From Saprospiraceae bacterium (lineage in GTDB: Bacteria > Bacteroidota > Bacteroidia > Chitinophagales > Saprospiraceae), in assembly GCA_022448995.1 (NCBI GenBank), contig JAKVCT010000020.1:1-36344 (forward strand): a stretch of 36,344 nt of DNA, written 5' to 3'. The position numbers were made by a program, and so were the translations under genes. Position 1 is the first letter of the stretch; each line of letters starts with the position of its first letter. The notes below the pieces were generated by a model, which was not told the origin of the DNA, did not search any database, and worked only from the letters and a program-made list of their open reading frames with translations. Positions 8,741 to 17,702 of this stretch are shown here, in pieces.

Positions 8741-9571
8741 ATGGGCATAAAAACTATGATTAAGTCAATCATCACCTTGGGTGGTGCAAAGGAGAAATAT
8801 AAAAAACGCATTATTAATGAATATATGTGTGAGCAGAAATTCACGCCAATTCATGATACTTTACCACAAGATGTATTCATTGTAGGTTTTCCTAAATCAG
8901 GAAATACCTGGATGCAAAATCTAGTTTCAGGTGTGCTTTATGGTATAGATACTTCTATCCTACCAGATAAATTGACTCAAATGTTGGTTCCTGATTTACA
9001 TCAAAGACCTTATTACAAGAGGTATCTAGACTTTGCTTGTTTCAAGACACACAAATTACCACAGCCTCATTACAAAAAGGTTGTATATCTAGTACGTGAT
9101 GGTCGAGATGCAATGGTTTCTTATTATCATATGAATAAGGCAGATGGTAAGAAGGTTACACTCAAGGGAATGGTTGAGAATGGAGATGGGATTTTTCCAT
9201 CCAAATGGCATGAACATATTCAACATTGGAAGGAGAATCCTTATGGGGCAGATATAATTCAAATTCGCTATGAGGATTTACATAAACAACCATTAGTTGA
9301 GATGCGTAAATTTTGTGAGTTTGTAGGTATTAGTCGCAGTGATGAGATTCTCAAAAGAAGTATTGAGGGCAATAAGCTTGCGAAAATGAAGAAGAAAGAA
9401 GAAAAGTTTGGTTGGGAAGATGAGAATTGGAATAGAGAGCAAAAGTTTGTTCGGAAGGGGAAAGTTGGCTCATTCAAGGATGAGATGAGCCCAGAAATTA
9501 TTGCAGCTTTTGAAAAAGAGGCTAAAACGGAGCTTTTGCAAATGGGGTATGAGTTATTTTCAGACCACTAA
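8741..9571 (+). CDS. PAPS-dependent sulfotransferase
   Basis: This 276-residue protein belongs to the sulfotransferase family (Sulfotransfer_1 type). The 5'-phosphosulfate-binding loop is GFPKSGNTWMQN at residues 49-60, including the P-loop-like lysine. The likely catalytic histidine is H104 in FKTHKLP. The 3'-phosphate-binding motif VRDGRDAMVSYYH lies at 118-130. The C-terminal RKGKVGSFKDEM resembles the conserved RKG.vGdWK segment. It should move sulfate from PAPS to a hydroxyl or amino group. Its place between the export ATPase and two glycosyltransferases suggests the acceptor is a sugar of the exported glycan, although the family also sulfates small molecules. Its start codon is 1 bp after the previous stop, so translation is probably coupled. 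Confidence 0.9.
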   Translation: MGIKTMIKSIITLGGAKEKYKKRIINEYMCEQKFTPIHDTLPQDVFIVGFPKSGNTWMQNLVSGVLYGIDTSILPDKLTQMLVPDLHQRPYYKRYLDFACFKTHKLPQPHYKKVVYLVRDGRDAMVSYYHMNKADGKKVTLKGMVENGDGIFPSKWHEHIQHWKENPYGADIIQIRYEDLHKQPLVEMRKFCEFVGISRSDEILKRSIEGNKLAKMKKKEEKFGWEDENWNREQKFVRKGKVGSFKDEMSPEIIAAFEKEAKTELLQMGYELFSDH

Positions 9572-9580
9572 TCTTTATTT

Positions 9581-10675
9581 ATGAGAATTTTAGCTACACT
9601 ACCAAACGGTATGTTGAACTTAAGTGTCCACGAAATGATGGAGGCTACAGCTCTCTACGGTCAGAAGTGTGTTGGGGAAAACTTTACTTTGGATATTGAG
9701 ATGCATACTTTTTGGGAAATTGAGAATCCTGAGTATGATCTAATCCATATCCATTGGATAGAGGCTTTATTAGATTGGGCTATACCTACTCTAGAACAAA
9801 TACAGCGACTTGAGAAACGCTTAATTGAATTGCGTAAGCAAGGTAAAAAAATTATAATTACTCGACATAATTCCTTACCACATCGTAGAGCAGAACATGA
9901 TGCATTGTTGTATGAGACAGGCTATAAATATGCAGATGCAATCTTTCATATGGAGGAGTATTCTTATGGGGAATATTTATCTTGGTATCAAGATAAAACC
10001 TGGCTAAAACAACAAACACATCATTTTGCACCAATTATTTTGTTCACAAAGCTGCCCAATAAAGTACCTAAAGTAAAAGCCCGACAACAATTAGGGATAC
10101 CAAAAGATGCCTTTGTATTTATGGTTTTGGGCTCTATTCGAACCAAAGACGAACGTAACTTATTAGAGCAAATTGCTCGGACATTACAGCATAAAAATGA
10201 TATCTTGTATGTTGCTCAATGGCCATTTTATGGAAAACGATTCTTGCTAAAGGAATGCAGACAATGGATGACTCGTTTTAAGTTTCCTAGACATAGATTC
10301 ATCCCTGCACAGGCTATTGCAGATGATAATATGCAAGTCTATCTCAATGCAAGTGACGTTTTAATTTCTCCACGTATGGACTCTCTAAATTCTGGTTTGG
10401 TTTCTTTGGGATTTTCCTTTGGACGAACAGTTTTAGGACCATCTGTTGGAAATATGCAGAATATTTTGAGCCAAACTGGCAATCCTATGTATGATCCAAA
10501 ACATTTAGATCAATTGAAAGAAAGTTTAGAGCAAGCAAAAGAACTTGCAAAAAGTGGGAAAGGAGCAGAGAATCTAGCTTTTGCAAAAGCAGAATGGTCT
10601 TGGGAAAAAGTAGGAAAAAACCATGTAGAGGCTTATCTACAAATTTATGAAAATCAAGATAGAAAAGAAGTATAA
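9581..10675 (+). CDS. GT-B fold glycosyltransferase (group 1/GT4-like)
   Basis: This 364-residue protein begins 9 bp after the sulfotransferase stop. The N-terminal half contains YDLIHIHWIEALLDW (about residues 51-65) and KKIIITRHNSLPHR (about 87-100), as in GT-B transferases that act on polysaccharides. The C-terminal half contains FVFMVLGSIRTKDERNLL and YLNASDVLISPRMDSLNSGLVSLGFSFGR. The latter matches the family's donor-binding region, although the classical E-x7-E pair is replaced by a D...S/N arrangement. It probably adds one sugar in the cytoplasm to the glycan exported by the Wzm/Wzt pair. Donor sugar and linkage cannot be predicted. Confidence 0.8.
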   Translation: MRILATLPNGMLNLSVHEMMEATALYGQKCVGENFTLDIEMHTFWEIENPEYDLIHIHWIEALLDWAIPTLEQIQRLEKRLIELRKQGKKIIITRHNSLPHRRAEHDALLYETGYKYADAIFHMEEYSYGEYLSWYQDKTWLKQQTHHFAPIILFTKLPNKVPKVKARQQLGIPKDAFVFMVLGSIRTKDERNLLEQIARTLQHKNDILYVAQWPFYGKRFLLKECRQWMTRFKFPRHRFIPAQAIADDNMQVYLNASDVLISPRMDSLNSGLVSLGFSFGRTVLGPSVGNMQNILSQTGNPMYDPKHLDQLKESLEQAKELAKSGKGAENLAFAKAEWSWEKVGKNHVEAYLQIYENQDRKEV

Positions 10676-10678
10676 AAA

Positions 10679-11704
10679 ATGGTAGATAAAAAGGAAATAT
10701 TAGTGCGGGTATATTGTGGATGGGATGGAGCAACTACCTTATTGCGTCAGACACCAAATTTAGATGGAGTTTGGGAAAATGTGCGTTTTGTAATTGACGA
10801 TCAGGTAGATCAGCCATTGGAGGAAGCTGATTATTTTTTAGTGTTCAATTGGCCTTTGGAAGACTTAACAGTGCATTGTCCCAAGGGTAACCGTTGGCTC
10901 GTATCTGGTGAACCTCCTATGCATTATAATAAGTTTGCCATTCCTGTTTACAAAGAGTTTGACAAGATATTTACGCAGCACCGTAAGTCTTTTATTAAGC
11001 ATCACATCAAGAAAGATCCAACGGCACCTTGGTTTGTAAAAAAGAACTACAAGGAACTACTAAGCTTACCAAATAATGCAGAGCATAAGCTCAATGCTGT
11101 ATCTTGTGTTACCTCTAATCTAACATGGAAACCAGGGCATGCAGACCGTTTGGCCATGTTGGAAGAACTCAAAAAGATGAATTTCCCTATTGAAACTTAT
11201 GGTCGTGGAATCCGTCCGATGCCCAACGATGACAAGTTTGAAATTCTGTATCCTTATCGCTATTCTATTGCAATAGAAAACAGTTATTATGATCATTACT
11301 GGACAGAGAAACTAGCGGATTGTTTCTTGTCTTGGACAATGCCTATTTATGCTGGTGCACCTAATGTTGTAGATTATTTTCCTAAAGAAGCAATCATTTT
11401 TATTGATCCCAAAAAGCCTAAAGAAGCACTAGAAATTATCAAAGAAGCTCTAGAAACTAATGCTTGGGAAAAAAACCTAGAGGCTATTGAAGAATCTAGA
11501 AATTTAATTCTTAATAAATACCAGTTCTTTCCTTATTTCGTCGATCAGATCCGTAAGCATGAAGCAGCAGGATTGAGTGGAAAAGAAAAAGTGGAATTCA
11601 AACTGAATAAAGTGCTTACTCCTTGGCATAAGGACTATAAACCTTCTTTATATCGAAAGATTGAATATCATATTCGCAAGATGTTGGACATAAAGCCTTA
11701 TTAA
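10679..11704 (+). CDS. GT10-family fucosyltransferase-like protein
   Basis: This 341-residue protein begins 3 bp after the previous stop. Residues 193-228 (YRYSIAIENSYYDHYWTEKL, then MPIYAGAPNVVDYFP) match the hallmark of GT10 alpha-1,3/1,4-fucosyltransferases: an F/Y-x-I-x-x-EN segment, then TEK, then P-I-x-x-G-A-P. A preceding segment WKPGHADRLAMLEEL, then YGRG, fits the same family. The likely donor is GDP-fucose, but GT10 enzymes can use other substrates, so fucose is a family inference. It closes the glycan operon. The stop codon TAA (11702-11704) is also the first triplet of an inverted-repeat element. The protein may therefore have lost or changed a few C-terminal residues on insertion, but it still contains the whole catalytic region. 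Confidence 0.88.
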   Translation: MVDKKEILVRVYCGWDGATTLLRQTPNLDGVWENVRFVIDDQVDQPLEEADYFLVFNWPLEDLTVHCPKGNRWLVSGEPPMHYNKFAIPVYKEFDKIFTQHRKSFIKHHIKKDPTAPWFVKKNYKELLSLPNNAEHKLNAVSCVTSNLTWKPGHADRLAMLEELKKMNFPIETYGRGIRPMPNDDKFEILYPYRYSIAIENSYYDHYWTEKLADCFLSWTMPIYAGAPNVVDYFPKEAIIFIDPKKPKEALEIIKEALETNAWEKNLEAIEESRNLILNKYQFFPYFVDQIRKHEAAGLSGKEKVEFKLNKVLTPWHKDYKPSLYRKIEYHIRKMLDIKPY

Positions 11705-11959
11705 GTACTTCTCCAAAATTAATCGTAGTTGTTTCATTGATCTTTTTCAGAAGGTTGTGTTAAAAAACTCGTGATAGCCCTAGGTGGCAGCATAGCCCGC
11801 CACTAGTTGGATTTGCCTTTGTCTGCTTTACAACTATCCCTACGGTTAGCTTCGTTGAGCTCTTCGGGGCTAACTTCGTTGAATACTCCGTAGTTTTCCC
11901 TTACCTTCTATAAAAACTTCTATAGAACCATTCTACGGTTATTTTTGTCCTCTTACTTA
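11702..11959. mobile_element. Family I terminal-inverted-repeat element, copy C (258 bp)
   Basis: The left end (TAAGTACTTCTCCAAAATTA) and its continuation align with copy A, including GATCTTTTT and GTTAAAAAxxCTC. The right end reads TAAGTAAGAGG in reverse complement. The inside matches copy A in CACTAGTTGG.TTTGCCT and carries two tandem 24-bp units at 11850-11873 and 11874-11897. It fills the gap between two convergent genes exactly. Its first triplet is the stop of the GT10 gene, and its last triplet (11957-11959) is the stop of the DedA-like gene on the other strand. Confidence 0.65.
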
Positions 11960-12528
11960 AAGCATCAGTTCAAAGATACTAGCACCAAAATAAACATAAA
12001 AAATATCAAGAGTTAGCTCGCCCACAAAAACTCCAATAAACATACTACGAAAAGGCATTTTGACAATACCAGCAACATAACAGATCAAGTCGGTAGGAAC
12101 TAAGGGAAAGAAAGACCAAGCGAGTACAAACCAAGTAGATTTTCGGCTTTGGAGCATTTTTTCCATTTTTCAATTCCCTTGGAATTGGAGTTTTCTAAGT
12201 ATTTAGAAAAGCCCAAAAGGTCTGCAAAATAATATAAGCCTGTTGCTGAGAACATGATGCCGAGCATAGAAATCACCAAAACGAGCAATAGATCATCAGG
12301 AAATAGTATCCCTCCTCCAATTACAAAGGGGGTACTTGGGATCAGAAATAGTCCACGCAGGAACGTGAGTAAGACATATACCCAAAACATTTCGTCATTA
12401 TAGGATCGAATATAATCAACTAAATACTCGGGTGTAGCAATTGCTGGATTTTGGATGTAAGCAATAATGAGAAAAACAATAAATAATCCCCAAATGGCAT
12501 AAATAACTTTCTTACCTTGTTGTATCAT
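11957..12528 (-). pseudogene. DedA/TVP38-type (VTT domain) membrane protein, frameshifted
   Basis: Two overlapping minus-strand frames together make one VTT-domain (SNARE-associated/DedA-like) protein of about 190 residues. The N-terminal part (12528 down to about 12160) has three or more hydrophobic helices and the family motif FLRGLFLIPSTPFVIGGG. The C-terminal part (about 12166 down to 11957) has FPLVPTDLICYVAGIVKMPF and FVGELTLDIFYVYFGA. The join needs a -1 shift, equal to one extra base, in the A6 run of the coding strand (T6 at 12157-12162 on the plus strand): WKK then continues as MLQSRKSTW. Either the gene is broken, or the homopolymer was miscounted in sequencing. A programmed slip is unlikely, because GG-AAAAAA-TG is not a good tandem slippery site. 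The stop codon is the end of the adjacent element. Members are linked to membrane homeostasis and undecaprenyl-phosphate or lipid handling. Confidence 0.75.
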
Positions 12529-12591
12529 ATACTTGTATAACTATGAGCAATTTCTTTGTTGAGGCTGCAAGGTAAAGTTTTGTACGGAAGT

Positions 12592-13503
12592 TTACAGACC
12601 TTTTTCTAATAAATCTCTGAGAGCTTGTTCCAAATCAGGATGATCAAATACAAATTTATTTTCTAATAGTCGATTCGGTTGCACACGTGTACTATCCAAA
12701 ATAGCTACAGCCATCTCGCCCATTGCTAGGCGTAGTGCGAAAGCAGGTACAGGCATGACTAATGCTTTTTTGTCCATAGCTTTGGCAATCGTTTTAGCTA
12801 AATGCTTATTACTGACTGCTTCAGGAGCTACACCATTATAGATACCTTGCATGTTTTCATTTTCAATTGCTTCCACAAAAATCTTACACAAGTCGTTGAT
12901 ATGAATCCAAGAATAGTATTGTTCACCATCTCCAAAATAAGCGCCAATTCGTACTTTATAACTTGGTAACATTTTTTCTAAGGCACCTCCTTTGGTAGAC
13001 AGTACAATACCTATACGAATAAGACTAGTGCGTAGATCAAGCTGTTCCATTGCTAATGATGCTTTCTCCCAACGTACACAGATTTCTGATAAAAAATCTT
13101 TGCCTGCTTCTGTTTCAGTGGTATTAATTCTATCCGCTGTATCTCCATAGAATCCAATGGCAGAAGCTCCTACAAAACTTTTGACGGTATGTTCCTTTTG
13201 GCTCAAGTACTGATAGAGAAGCTTAATCCCATTGACACGGCTTGCTTCGATCTCTTTTTTTCGAGCTGTAGTCCAACGTTTATCTACTACACCTGCACCA
13301 GCTAGATGTACAATACTATCTACGCCTTCAAATGCCTTGGGATCTACATGATTTTTAGATAAATCCCACTGATAGGCTGGAAAGGTAGCATTTGGATTAG
13401 CTCGTCTACTTAAATGACGAACCTGATAGCCCTTTTCTTTTAGTTTTTGGCTTAAACGCTGTCCAATAAGTCCTGTTCCTCCAGTAATTAAAATCGTTTT
13501 CAT
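12592..13503 (-). CDS. TIGR01777-family NAD(P)-dependent epimerase-like protein
   Basis: This 303-residue protein is typical in length for the YfcH/TIGR01777 branch of extended short-chain dehydrogenases. The N-terminal dinucleotide-binding motif is TGGTGLIGQRL (residues 7-17). The family segments WTTARKKEIEASRVNG, SAIGFYGDT and GGEYYSWIH-like (GDGEQYYSWIHINDL) follow. The C-terminal part PVPAFALRLAMGEMAVAILDST is the DUF1731 domain. The exact reaction is not established for most members. It is on the minus strand upstream of the broken DedA-like gene (63 bp apart), so the two may share a transcript. Confidence 0.9.
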   Translation of the reverse strand: MKTILITGGTGLIGQRLSQKLKEKGYQVRHLSRRANPNATFPAYQWDLSKNHVDPKAFEGVDSIVHLAGAGVVDKRWTTARKKEIEASRVNGIKLLYQYLSQKEHTVKSFVGASAIGFYGDTADRINTTETEAGKDFLSEICVRWEKASLAMEQLDLRTSLIRIGIVLSTKGGALEKMLPSYKVRIGAYFGDGEQYYSWIHINDLCKIFVEAIENENMQGIYNGVAPEAVSNKHLAKTIAKAMDKKALVMPVPAFALRLAMGEMAVAILDSTRVQPNRLLENKFVFDHPDLEQALRDLLEKGL

Positions 13504-13691
13504 GCGGATTTCTTTTTTTGGAATTATAATTTTCTAGATTTCCTTAGTTTTGCAATATAAAATTTTACACTATTCATTATCTTACCCTAGAATAAATTGA
13601 AATACTAAAAGGAAAATCAGTAATTTACAGGAAATAAACAAAAGGTTTTTAAAACAGTTCATTATATTTGTTTTAGAACCCAATCGAAAAA

Positions 13692-13844
13692 TAAGTAGGT
13701 AAGGGAATTAAATTTGATGAAAATTACAGAATATTGTTAGGGGCTAACAAGGCGAAAATCCTGAAGTGCTCTACGAAGTTAACCCTTGCGAATTTACTTC
13801 GTAGATCCCTTCGGAGTTATTATAAAATTAATTATGTTCACTTA
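13692..13844. mobile_element. Family I terminal-inverted-repeat element, copy D (153 bp, shortened)
   Basis: The left end TAAGTAGGTAAGGGAATTAA starts at 13692. The right end, in reverse complement, reads TAAGTGAACATAATTAATTT from 13844. Compared with copies A and C, most of the middle is missing, but one 24-bp unit (13797-13820) remains, preceded by a partial inverted unit (gaagtgctctacgaag). It lies in the 387-bp divergent gap between the TIGR01777 gene and the first solute-binding protein gene. Apart from this element the gap shows only a TATATTTG box at 13663-13670 that has no clear TTG partner. Confidence 0.6.
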
Positions 13845-13890
13845 TTTGCTTAATAATCTATCCATAACATATTTAAAAATATCGAGAGGC

Positions 13891-15732
13891 ATGAATCAAA
13901 TACAAACAGTGAAACAACTTTTTTTCCTATCCATTTTATGCATGGGAATAGTAGCCTGTGGAGACGATAATGGGAAAGATGGAACAGATGAAAGTTCTAT
14001 TGATGGACCTAAAACCTCGAATACCCAAAGTAAGAAAGTGGGTAATGCAGAAGTAATTATCTGGGAATTATCTGATCCAGATAAACTTAATCCTTACACC
14101 TACAGTAGTGCAAACTCATACTATATTGTTGAGAATATTTTCAGCAGTTTACTAGATTATGGACCTAGTGCAGACAATCCAAACGAGCTGAACTTACGTC
14201 CACGCTTGGCTGCAACACTACCTACGGTAGAGGAGTTGACAGAGGGAGAGTATGCTGGTGGAATGGCTTTGACCTATGAAATCCGCCCAGAAGCAGTCTG
14301 GGATAATGGAGAGCCTATTACCGCAGCAGATGTAGTTTTTACAATCAAGACAATCAAAAACCCCAAGGTCAATTCAGGACCTATTCGTCCTTATTACCAG
14401 TTTGTACATGATGTGAAGGTAGATGAAGCCAACCCTAAGAAATTCACAGTATATTCTAAGGATCGCTATTTCTTAGCAGAAGCTGTGAGTGGTCAAACTA
14501 CTATTTTACCTGAATATGTATACGATCCCAATCAAATTATGAGAGGCTTTACGATTCCTCAGTTGAGTGATCCAAAACAGGCTTCAAAACTAGTAGATGA
14601 TCCAAAATTGATGGAGTTTGCAACTGAATATAACTCTTCTAAGTTTGAGCGTGAAACAGTGGTAGGTTCTGGACCTTATAAATTTATGGGCTGGGAATCT
14701 AACAAATCTATCACACTAGAGCTTAAGAAAGACTGGTGGGGAAGTAAAGTTAGCGGAGCTAGTGCTTTAGAGGCTTATCCTCCCAAGATTGTTTATACAA
14801 TTGTATCAGATATGAATACTGCAGTAACGGCACTAAAAGATGAAGGCTTGGATGTAATGCGTGGAATGAAGCCAGACGCTTACATGGAGCTTAAGGAAAA
14901 TAGAAACTTTGGTAAAATGTACAACTTGAGTACACCTGATCAGTTTGCCTATTATTACCTAGGATTTAATATGAAAAACCCTAAATTGGCAGACAAACGC
15001 GTTCGTCGTGCTTTTGCGCATTTGATTGATGTAGATGAAATCATTGAAACATTATACTACGGAATGGCAACACCTACTAAATCGCCAATCAATCCAAATA
15101 AAGATTATTATAACAATGATTTACCTGAGCTTTCTTTTGATCCTGAGGCAGCTACTAAATTATTAGCAGAAGCAGGTTGGAAAGATACAGATGGTGATGG
15201 TATTTTAGATAAGACGATTAATGGTAAAAAGGAGAGTTTAAAAATAAAGTACAAGTACAATCAAGGAAACTTGGTGCGTAAGAGTATTGGTTTATTACTG
15301 AAAGATAATGCCAAACGTGTAGGAATTGATATTGAAGTGATTGCTAAGGAGTGGACGGTATTCTTAGAAGATGCAAAAAAACGTGATTTTGAAATCGTCT
15401 GTTTAGCTTGGGTACAAGGTCCTGAGTTGGATGACTTGAAGCAGATTTGGCACAGAGAATCAGATACACCTGATGGGAGTAACCGTGTAGGGTTTGGAAA
15501 CGCTAAGTCAGATCAGATTATTGATCAAATCCGTGTGACTCTAGATCCTGCTAAGCGTAAGGAATTATACATGGAAATTCAGCAAATTATCCATGACGAG
15601 CAGCCATATGTATTCTTGTTTGTACCCAAAGAGCGTATTGCTATCCACCGTAGATTTGGTGATGTGAAAACCAATAGTTTACGTCCTGGTTATGCTGCTA
15701 AGACCTTCAAACTGCGTAGTGCAGAGCAATAA
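13891..15732 (+). CDS. Family-5 solute-binding lipoprotein (oligopeptide type), paralog 1
   Basis: The protein has 613 residues starting at ATG 13891, preceded by a GA-rich ribosome site (gagagg). An in-frame TTG at 13786 is rejected because that extension runs through an inverted-repeat element. The N-terminus MNQIQTVKQLFFLSILCMGI followed by VAC is a lipoprotein signal with the cysteine at about residue 23. The tail GDDNGKDGTDE after it is acidic, like Bacteroidota surface-lipoprotein export signals. The body is SBP_bac_5: VTIWELSDP-like start, TYEIRPEAVWDNGEPITAADVVFTIK, VRRAFAHLIDVDEIIE and EQPYVFLFVPKERIAI. Such proteins bind peptides, nickel or similar ligands. It is the first of three tandem paralogs. 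No permease or ATPase gene is nearby, so the transport partner must be elsewhere. Confidence 0.9.
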   Translation: MNQIQTVKQLFFLSILCMGIVACGDDNGKDGTDESSIDGPKTSNTQSKKVGNAEVIIWELSDPDKLNPYTYSSANSYYIVENIFSSLLDYGPSADNPNELNLRPRLAATLPTVEELTEGEYAGGMALTYEIRPEAVWDNGEPITAADVVFTIKTIKNPKVNSGPIRPYYQFVHDVKVDEANPKKFTVYSKDRYFLAEAVSGQTTILPEYVYDPNQIMRGFTIPQLSDPKQASKLVDDPKLMEFATEYNSSKFERETVVGSGPYKFMGWESNKSITLELKKDWWGSKVSGASALEAYPPKIVYTIVSDMNTAVTALKDEGLDVMRGMKPDAYMELKENRNFGKMYNLSTPDQFAYYYLGFNMKNPKLADKRVRRAFAHLIDVDEIIETLYYGMATPTKSPINPNKDYYNNDLPELSFDPEAATKLLAEAGWKDTDGDGILDKTINGKKESLKIKYKYNQGNLVRKSIGLLLKDNAKRVGIDIEVIAKEWTVFLEDAKKRDFEIVCLAWVQGPELDDLKQIWHRESDTPDGSNRVGFGNAKSDQIIDQIRVTLDPAKRKELYMEIQQIIHDEQPYVFLFVPKERIAIHRRFGDVKTNSLRPGYAAKTFKLRSAEQ

Positions 15733-15797
15733 ATATTGCTTTTTTATTTGAAACAATGTGTCTCTTTAGAAATTAACGAATTATATAATATGATAGT

Positions 15798-15828
15798 AGC
15801 GTAGTACTTTTGGGTGCTACGCTTTTTT
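15798..15828 (+). terminator. Terminator after solute-binding paralog 1
   Basis: AGCGTAGTAC (15798-15807) pairs with GTGCTACGCT (15814-15823) with one G-T wobble and a 6-base loop, followed by a run of six T. It lies 66 bp after the stop and separates paralogs 1 and 2. Confidence 0.85.
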
Positions 15829-15861
15829 ATTTAATCAAGCTCAAATTATTTAAAAAAATAT

Positions 15862-17610
15862 ATGATGAATCTGAAAAACTATTTGTGTTTCTTGCTACTT
15901 ATTGTAGTATTTACATCCAATGTGTTGTATGCACAATCCAATAAAAATACTGTACGTATTTGGGAAATATCTGATCCATATGGGCTCAATCCTTTGACCT
16001 CTTACAGTGCATCTGCAAAATATATGATGGATAACATCTTTTGTACCTTATTAGATTATGATCCACAAACCATTAAGCTGCGTCCTCAACTAGCGGTAGC
16101 TTTACCCCTTGTTAAAGAACTGGAAGAAGGAGAGTATGCAGGAGGCATGAGCTTAACTTATGAGATACATCCCAAGGCAAGGTGGGATGATGGAAAACCT
16201 GTAACTGCTCAAGATTATATCTTTACCATAAAGGCAATGAAAAATCCTAAGGTATATGCAGGCGTTTTACGGCAATATTATGAATTTATAGATAAGATTG
16301 AAACGGATGCTGAAAACCCGAAGAAATTCACAATTTATAGCAAAGAAATCTATTTTCTTGCAGAGACAGCAAGTGGTACTCTACATGTTTTACCACAGCA
16401 TATCTATGATGAAGATGGTCTGATGAATAAGTTTTCTATCCAAGAGTTGAATGATTTAGATAATCAAGAGGGATTATTGGATAATGAAGATATTTTAGAG
16501 TTTGCTACACGATTCAATAGTAAAAAGTTTGAACAAGAAACTGTAGTTGGCTGTGGACCTTATGCCTTAGAAGATTGGATTTCTAATGATAAAATAATCT
16601 TAACTCGCAAGAAAAAATGGTGGGGCGATCGAGTCAAAAAACAAGCAGCTTTGGTAGCTTACCCCGATAAGATTGAGCATGTAATTATTCCAGACCCAAA
16701 TAATGCAATTATAGAATTGAAAGCTGGAAACTTGGATGTGGCACGTAGCTTAAGTCCTGTCAACTACATGGAACTCAAAGAAGATAGCGAGTTTACTAAG
16801 CAATATGAATTGCATACACCTGATCAATTTGCTTATTATTATATTGGATTTAATACCAAAGATCCTCGATTGGCAGACAAGCGCGTGCGTCGTGCTTTTG
16901 CACATTTAGTTAGTGTTGACTGGATTATAGACAGCATGTATTATGATTTAGCCTCTCCTGTCAGTGGACCTATACACCCTAGCAAAGATTACTGTAATAA
17001 AGACCTATCCAAGATTGTATTTAGCTTGGATAAAGCTAAGGAGCTTCTCAAAGAAGCAGGGTGGAAGGATACAGATAACGATGGTGTTTTAGATAAAATT
17101 ATAGATGGAGAGAAGCAATCTTTTGAATTTACATTCCAGTATAATCAAGGAAATCTAGTTCGGAAAAGTATTGGTTTAGAATTACAAAAGGTAGCCAAAG
17201 AGGTTGGGATAAAGATAGAGCTTCAAGCTTTTGAATGGACTATATTTTTGGATAATGTCAAGAAACGTGAGTTTGATTTACTCTGTTTAGCTTGGGTACA
17301 AAGCCCAGATTTAGATGATATGCGTCAGATTTGGCACAGAGAATCAGACACCCCTGATGGGAGTAATCGTGTAGGTTTTGGTAATGCTAAATCTGATAAA
17401 ATTATTGATAAAATTCGAGTTACGCTAGATCCTGAAAAACGTAAAGAGTTGTATCTAAAAATACAAGAGATAATATATGAAGAGCAACCTTATATTTTCC
17501 TCTTTATTCCTAAAGGACGTATAGCTATTAGCAAACGTTTTGAGCATGCCGGAACTTCAGCCCTACGCCCTGGATATAATGTACGTTCCTTCAAATTGCG
17601 CAAAAAGTAG
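15862..17610 (+). CDS. Family-5 solute-binding protein, paralog 2 (no lipobox)
   Basis: This 582-residue protein is clearly homologous to its two neighbours along its whole length: VRIWEISDPYGLNPLTSYSA, ARWDDGKPVTAQDYIFTIKA, VRRAFAHLVSVDWIID and RQIWHRESDTPDGSNRVGFG. The C-terminal stretch DTPDGSNRVGFGNAKSD is identical to paralog 1. The N-terminus MMNLKNYLCFLLLIVVFTSN then VLYAQS is a signal peptide ending in an AQ cleavage site. It has no lipobox cysteine and lacks the acidic linker of the other two. It is therefore predicted to be free in the periplasm, unlike its lipid-anchored relatives. The start could be ATG 15862 or 15865. Confidence 0.9.
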   Translation: MMNLKNYLCFLLLIVVFTSNVLYAQSNKNTVRIWEISDPYGLNPLTSYSASAKYMMDNIFCTLLDYDPQTIKLRPQLAVALPLVKELEEGEYAGGMSLTYEIHPKARWDDGKPVTAQDYIFTIKAMKNPKVYAGVLRQYYEFIDKIETDAENPKKFTIYSKEIYFLAETASGTLHVLPQHIYDEDGLMNKFSIQELNDLDNQEGLLDNEDILEFATRFNSKKFEQETVVGCGPYALEDWISNDKIILTRKKKWWGDRVKKQAALVAYPDKIEHVIIPDPNNAIIELKAGNLDVARSLSPVNYMELKEDSEFTKQYELHTPDQFAYYYIGFNTKDPRLADKRVRRAFAHLVSVDWIIDSMYYDLASPVSGPIHPSKDYCNKDLSKIVFSLDKAKELLKEAGWKDTDNDGVLDKIIDGEKQSFEFTFQYNQGNLVRKSIGLELQKVAKEVGIKIELQAFEWTIFLDNVKKREFDLLCLAWVQSPDLDDMRQIWHRESDTPDGSNRVGFGNAKSDKIIDKIRVTLDPEKRKELYLKIQEIIYEEQPYIFLFIPKGRIAISKRFEHAGTSALRPGYNVRSFKLRKK

Positions 17611-17702
17611 GAATAGAAGTTAGCTGTTTACTCAAGATTTAACATTCTTCATGCTAGAAAGATGCGATTGGGTAACTCAGATCTAAAAAAAAATATTTAT
17701 TG

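Noticed and set aside
12100-12166. Programmed -1 frameshift in the DedA-like gene
   Set aside because: The heptamer context (GG then A6 then TG) is a poor tandem slippery site and no strong downstream structure is evident. Decay or a homopolymer error is simpler.
13786-13890. Upstream TTG start for the first solute-binding protein
   Set aside because: The extension would translate the inverted-repeat element, and the lipoprotein signal begins at ATG 13891.
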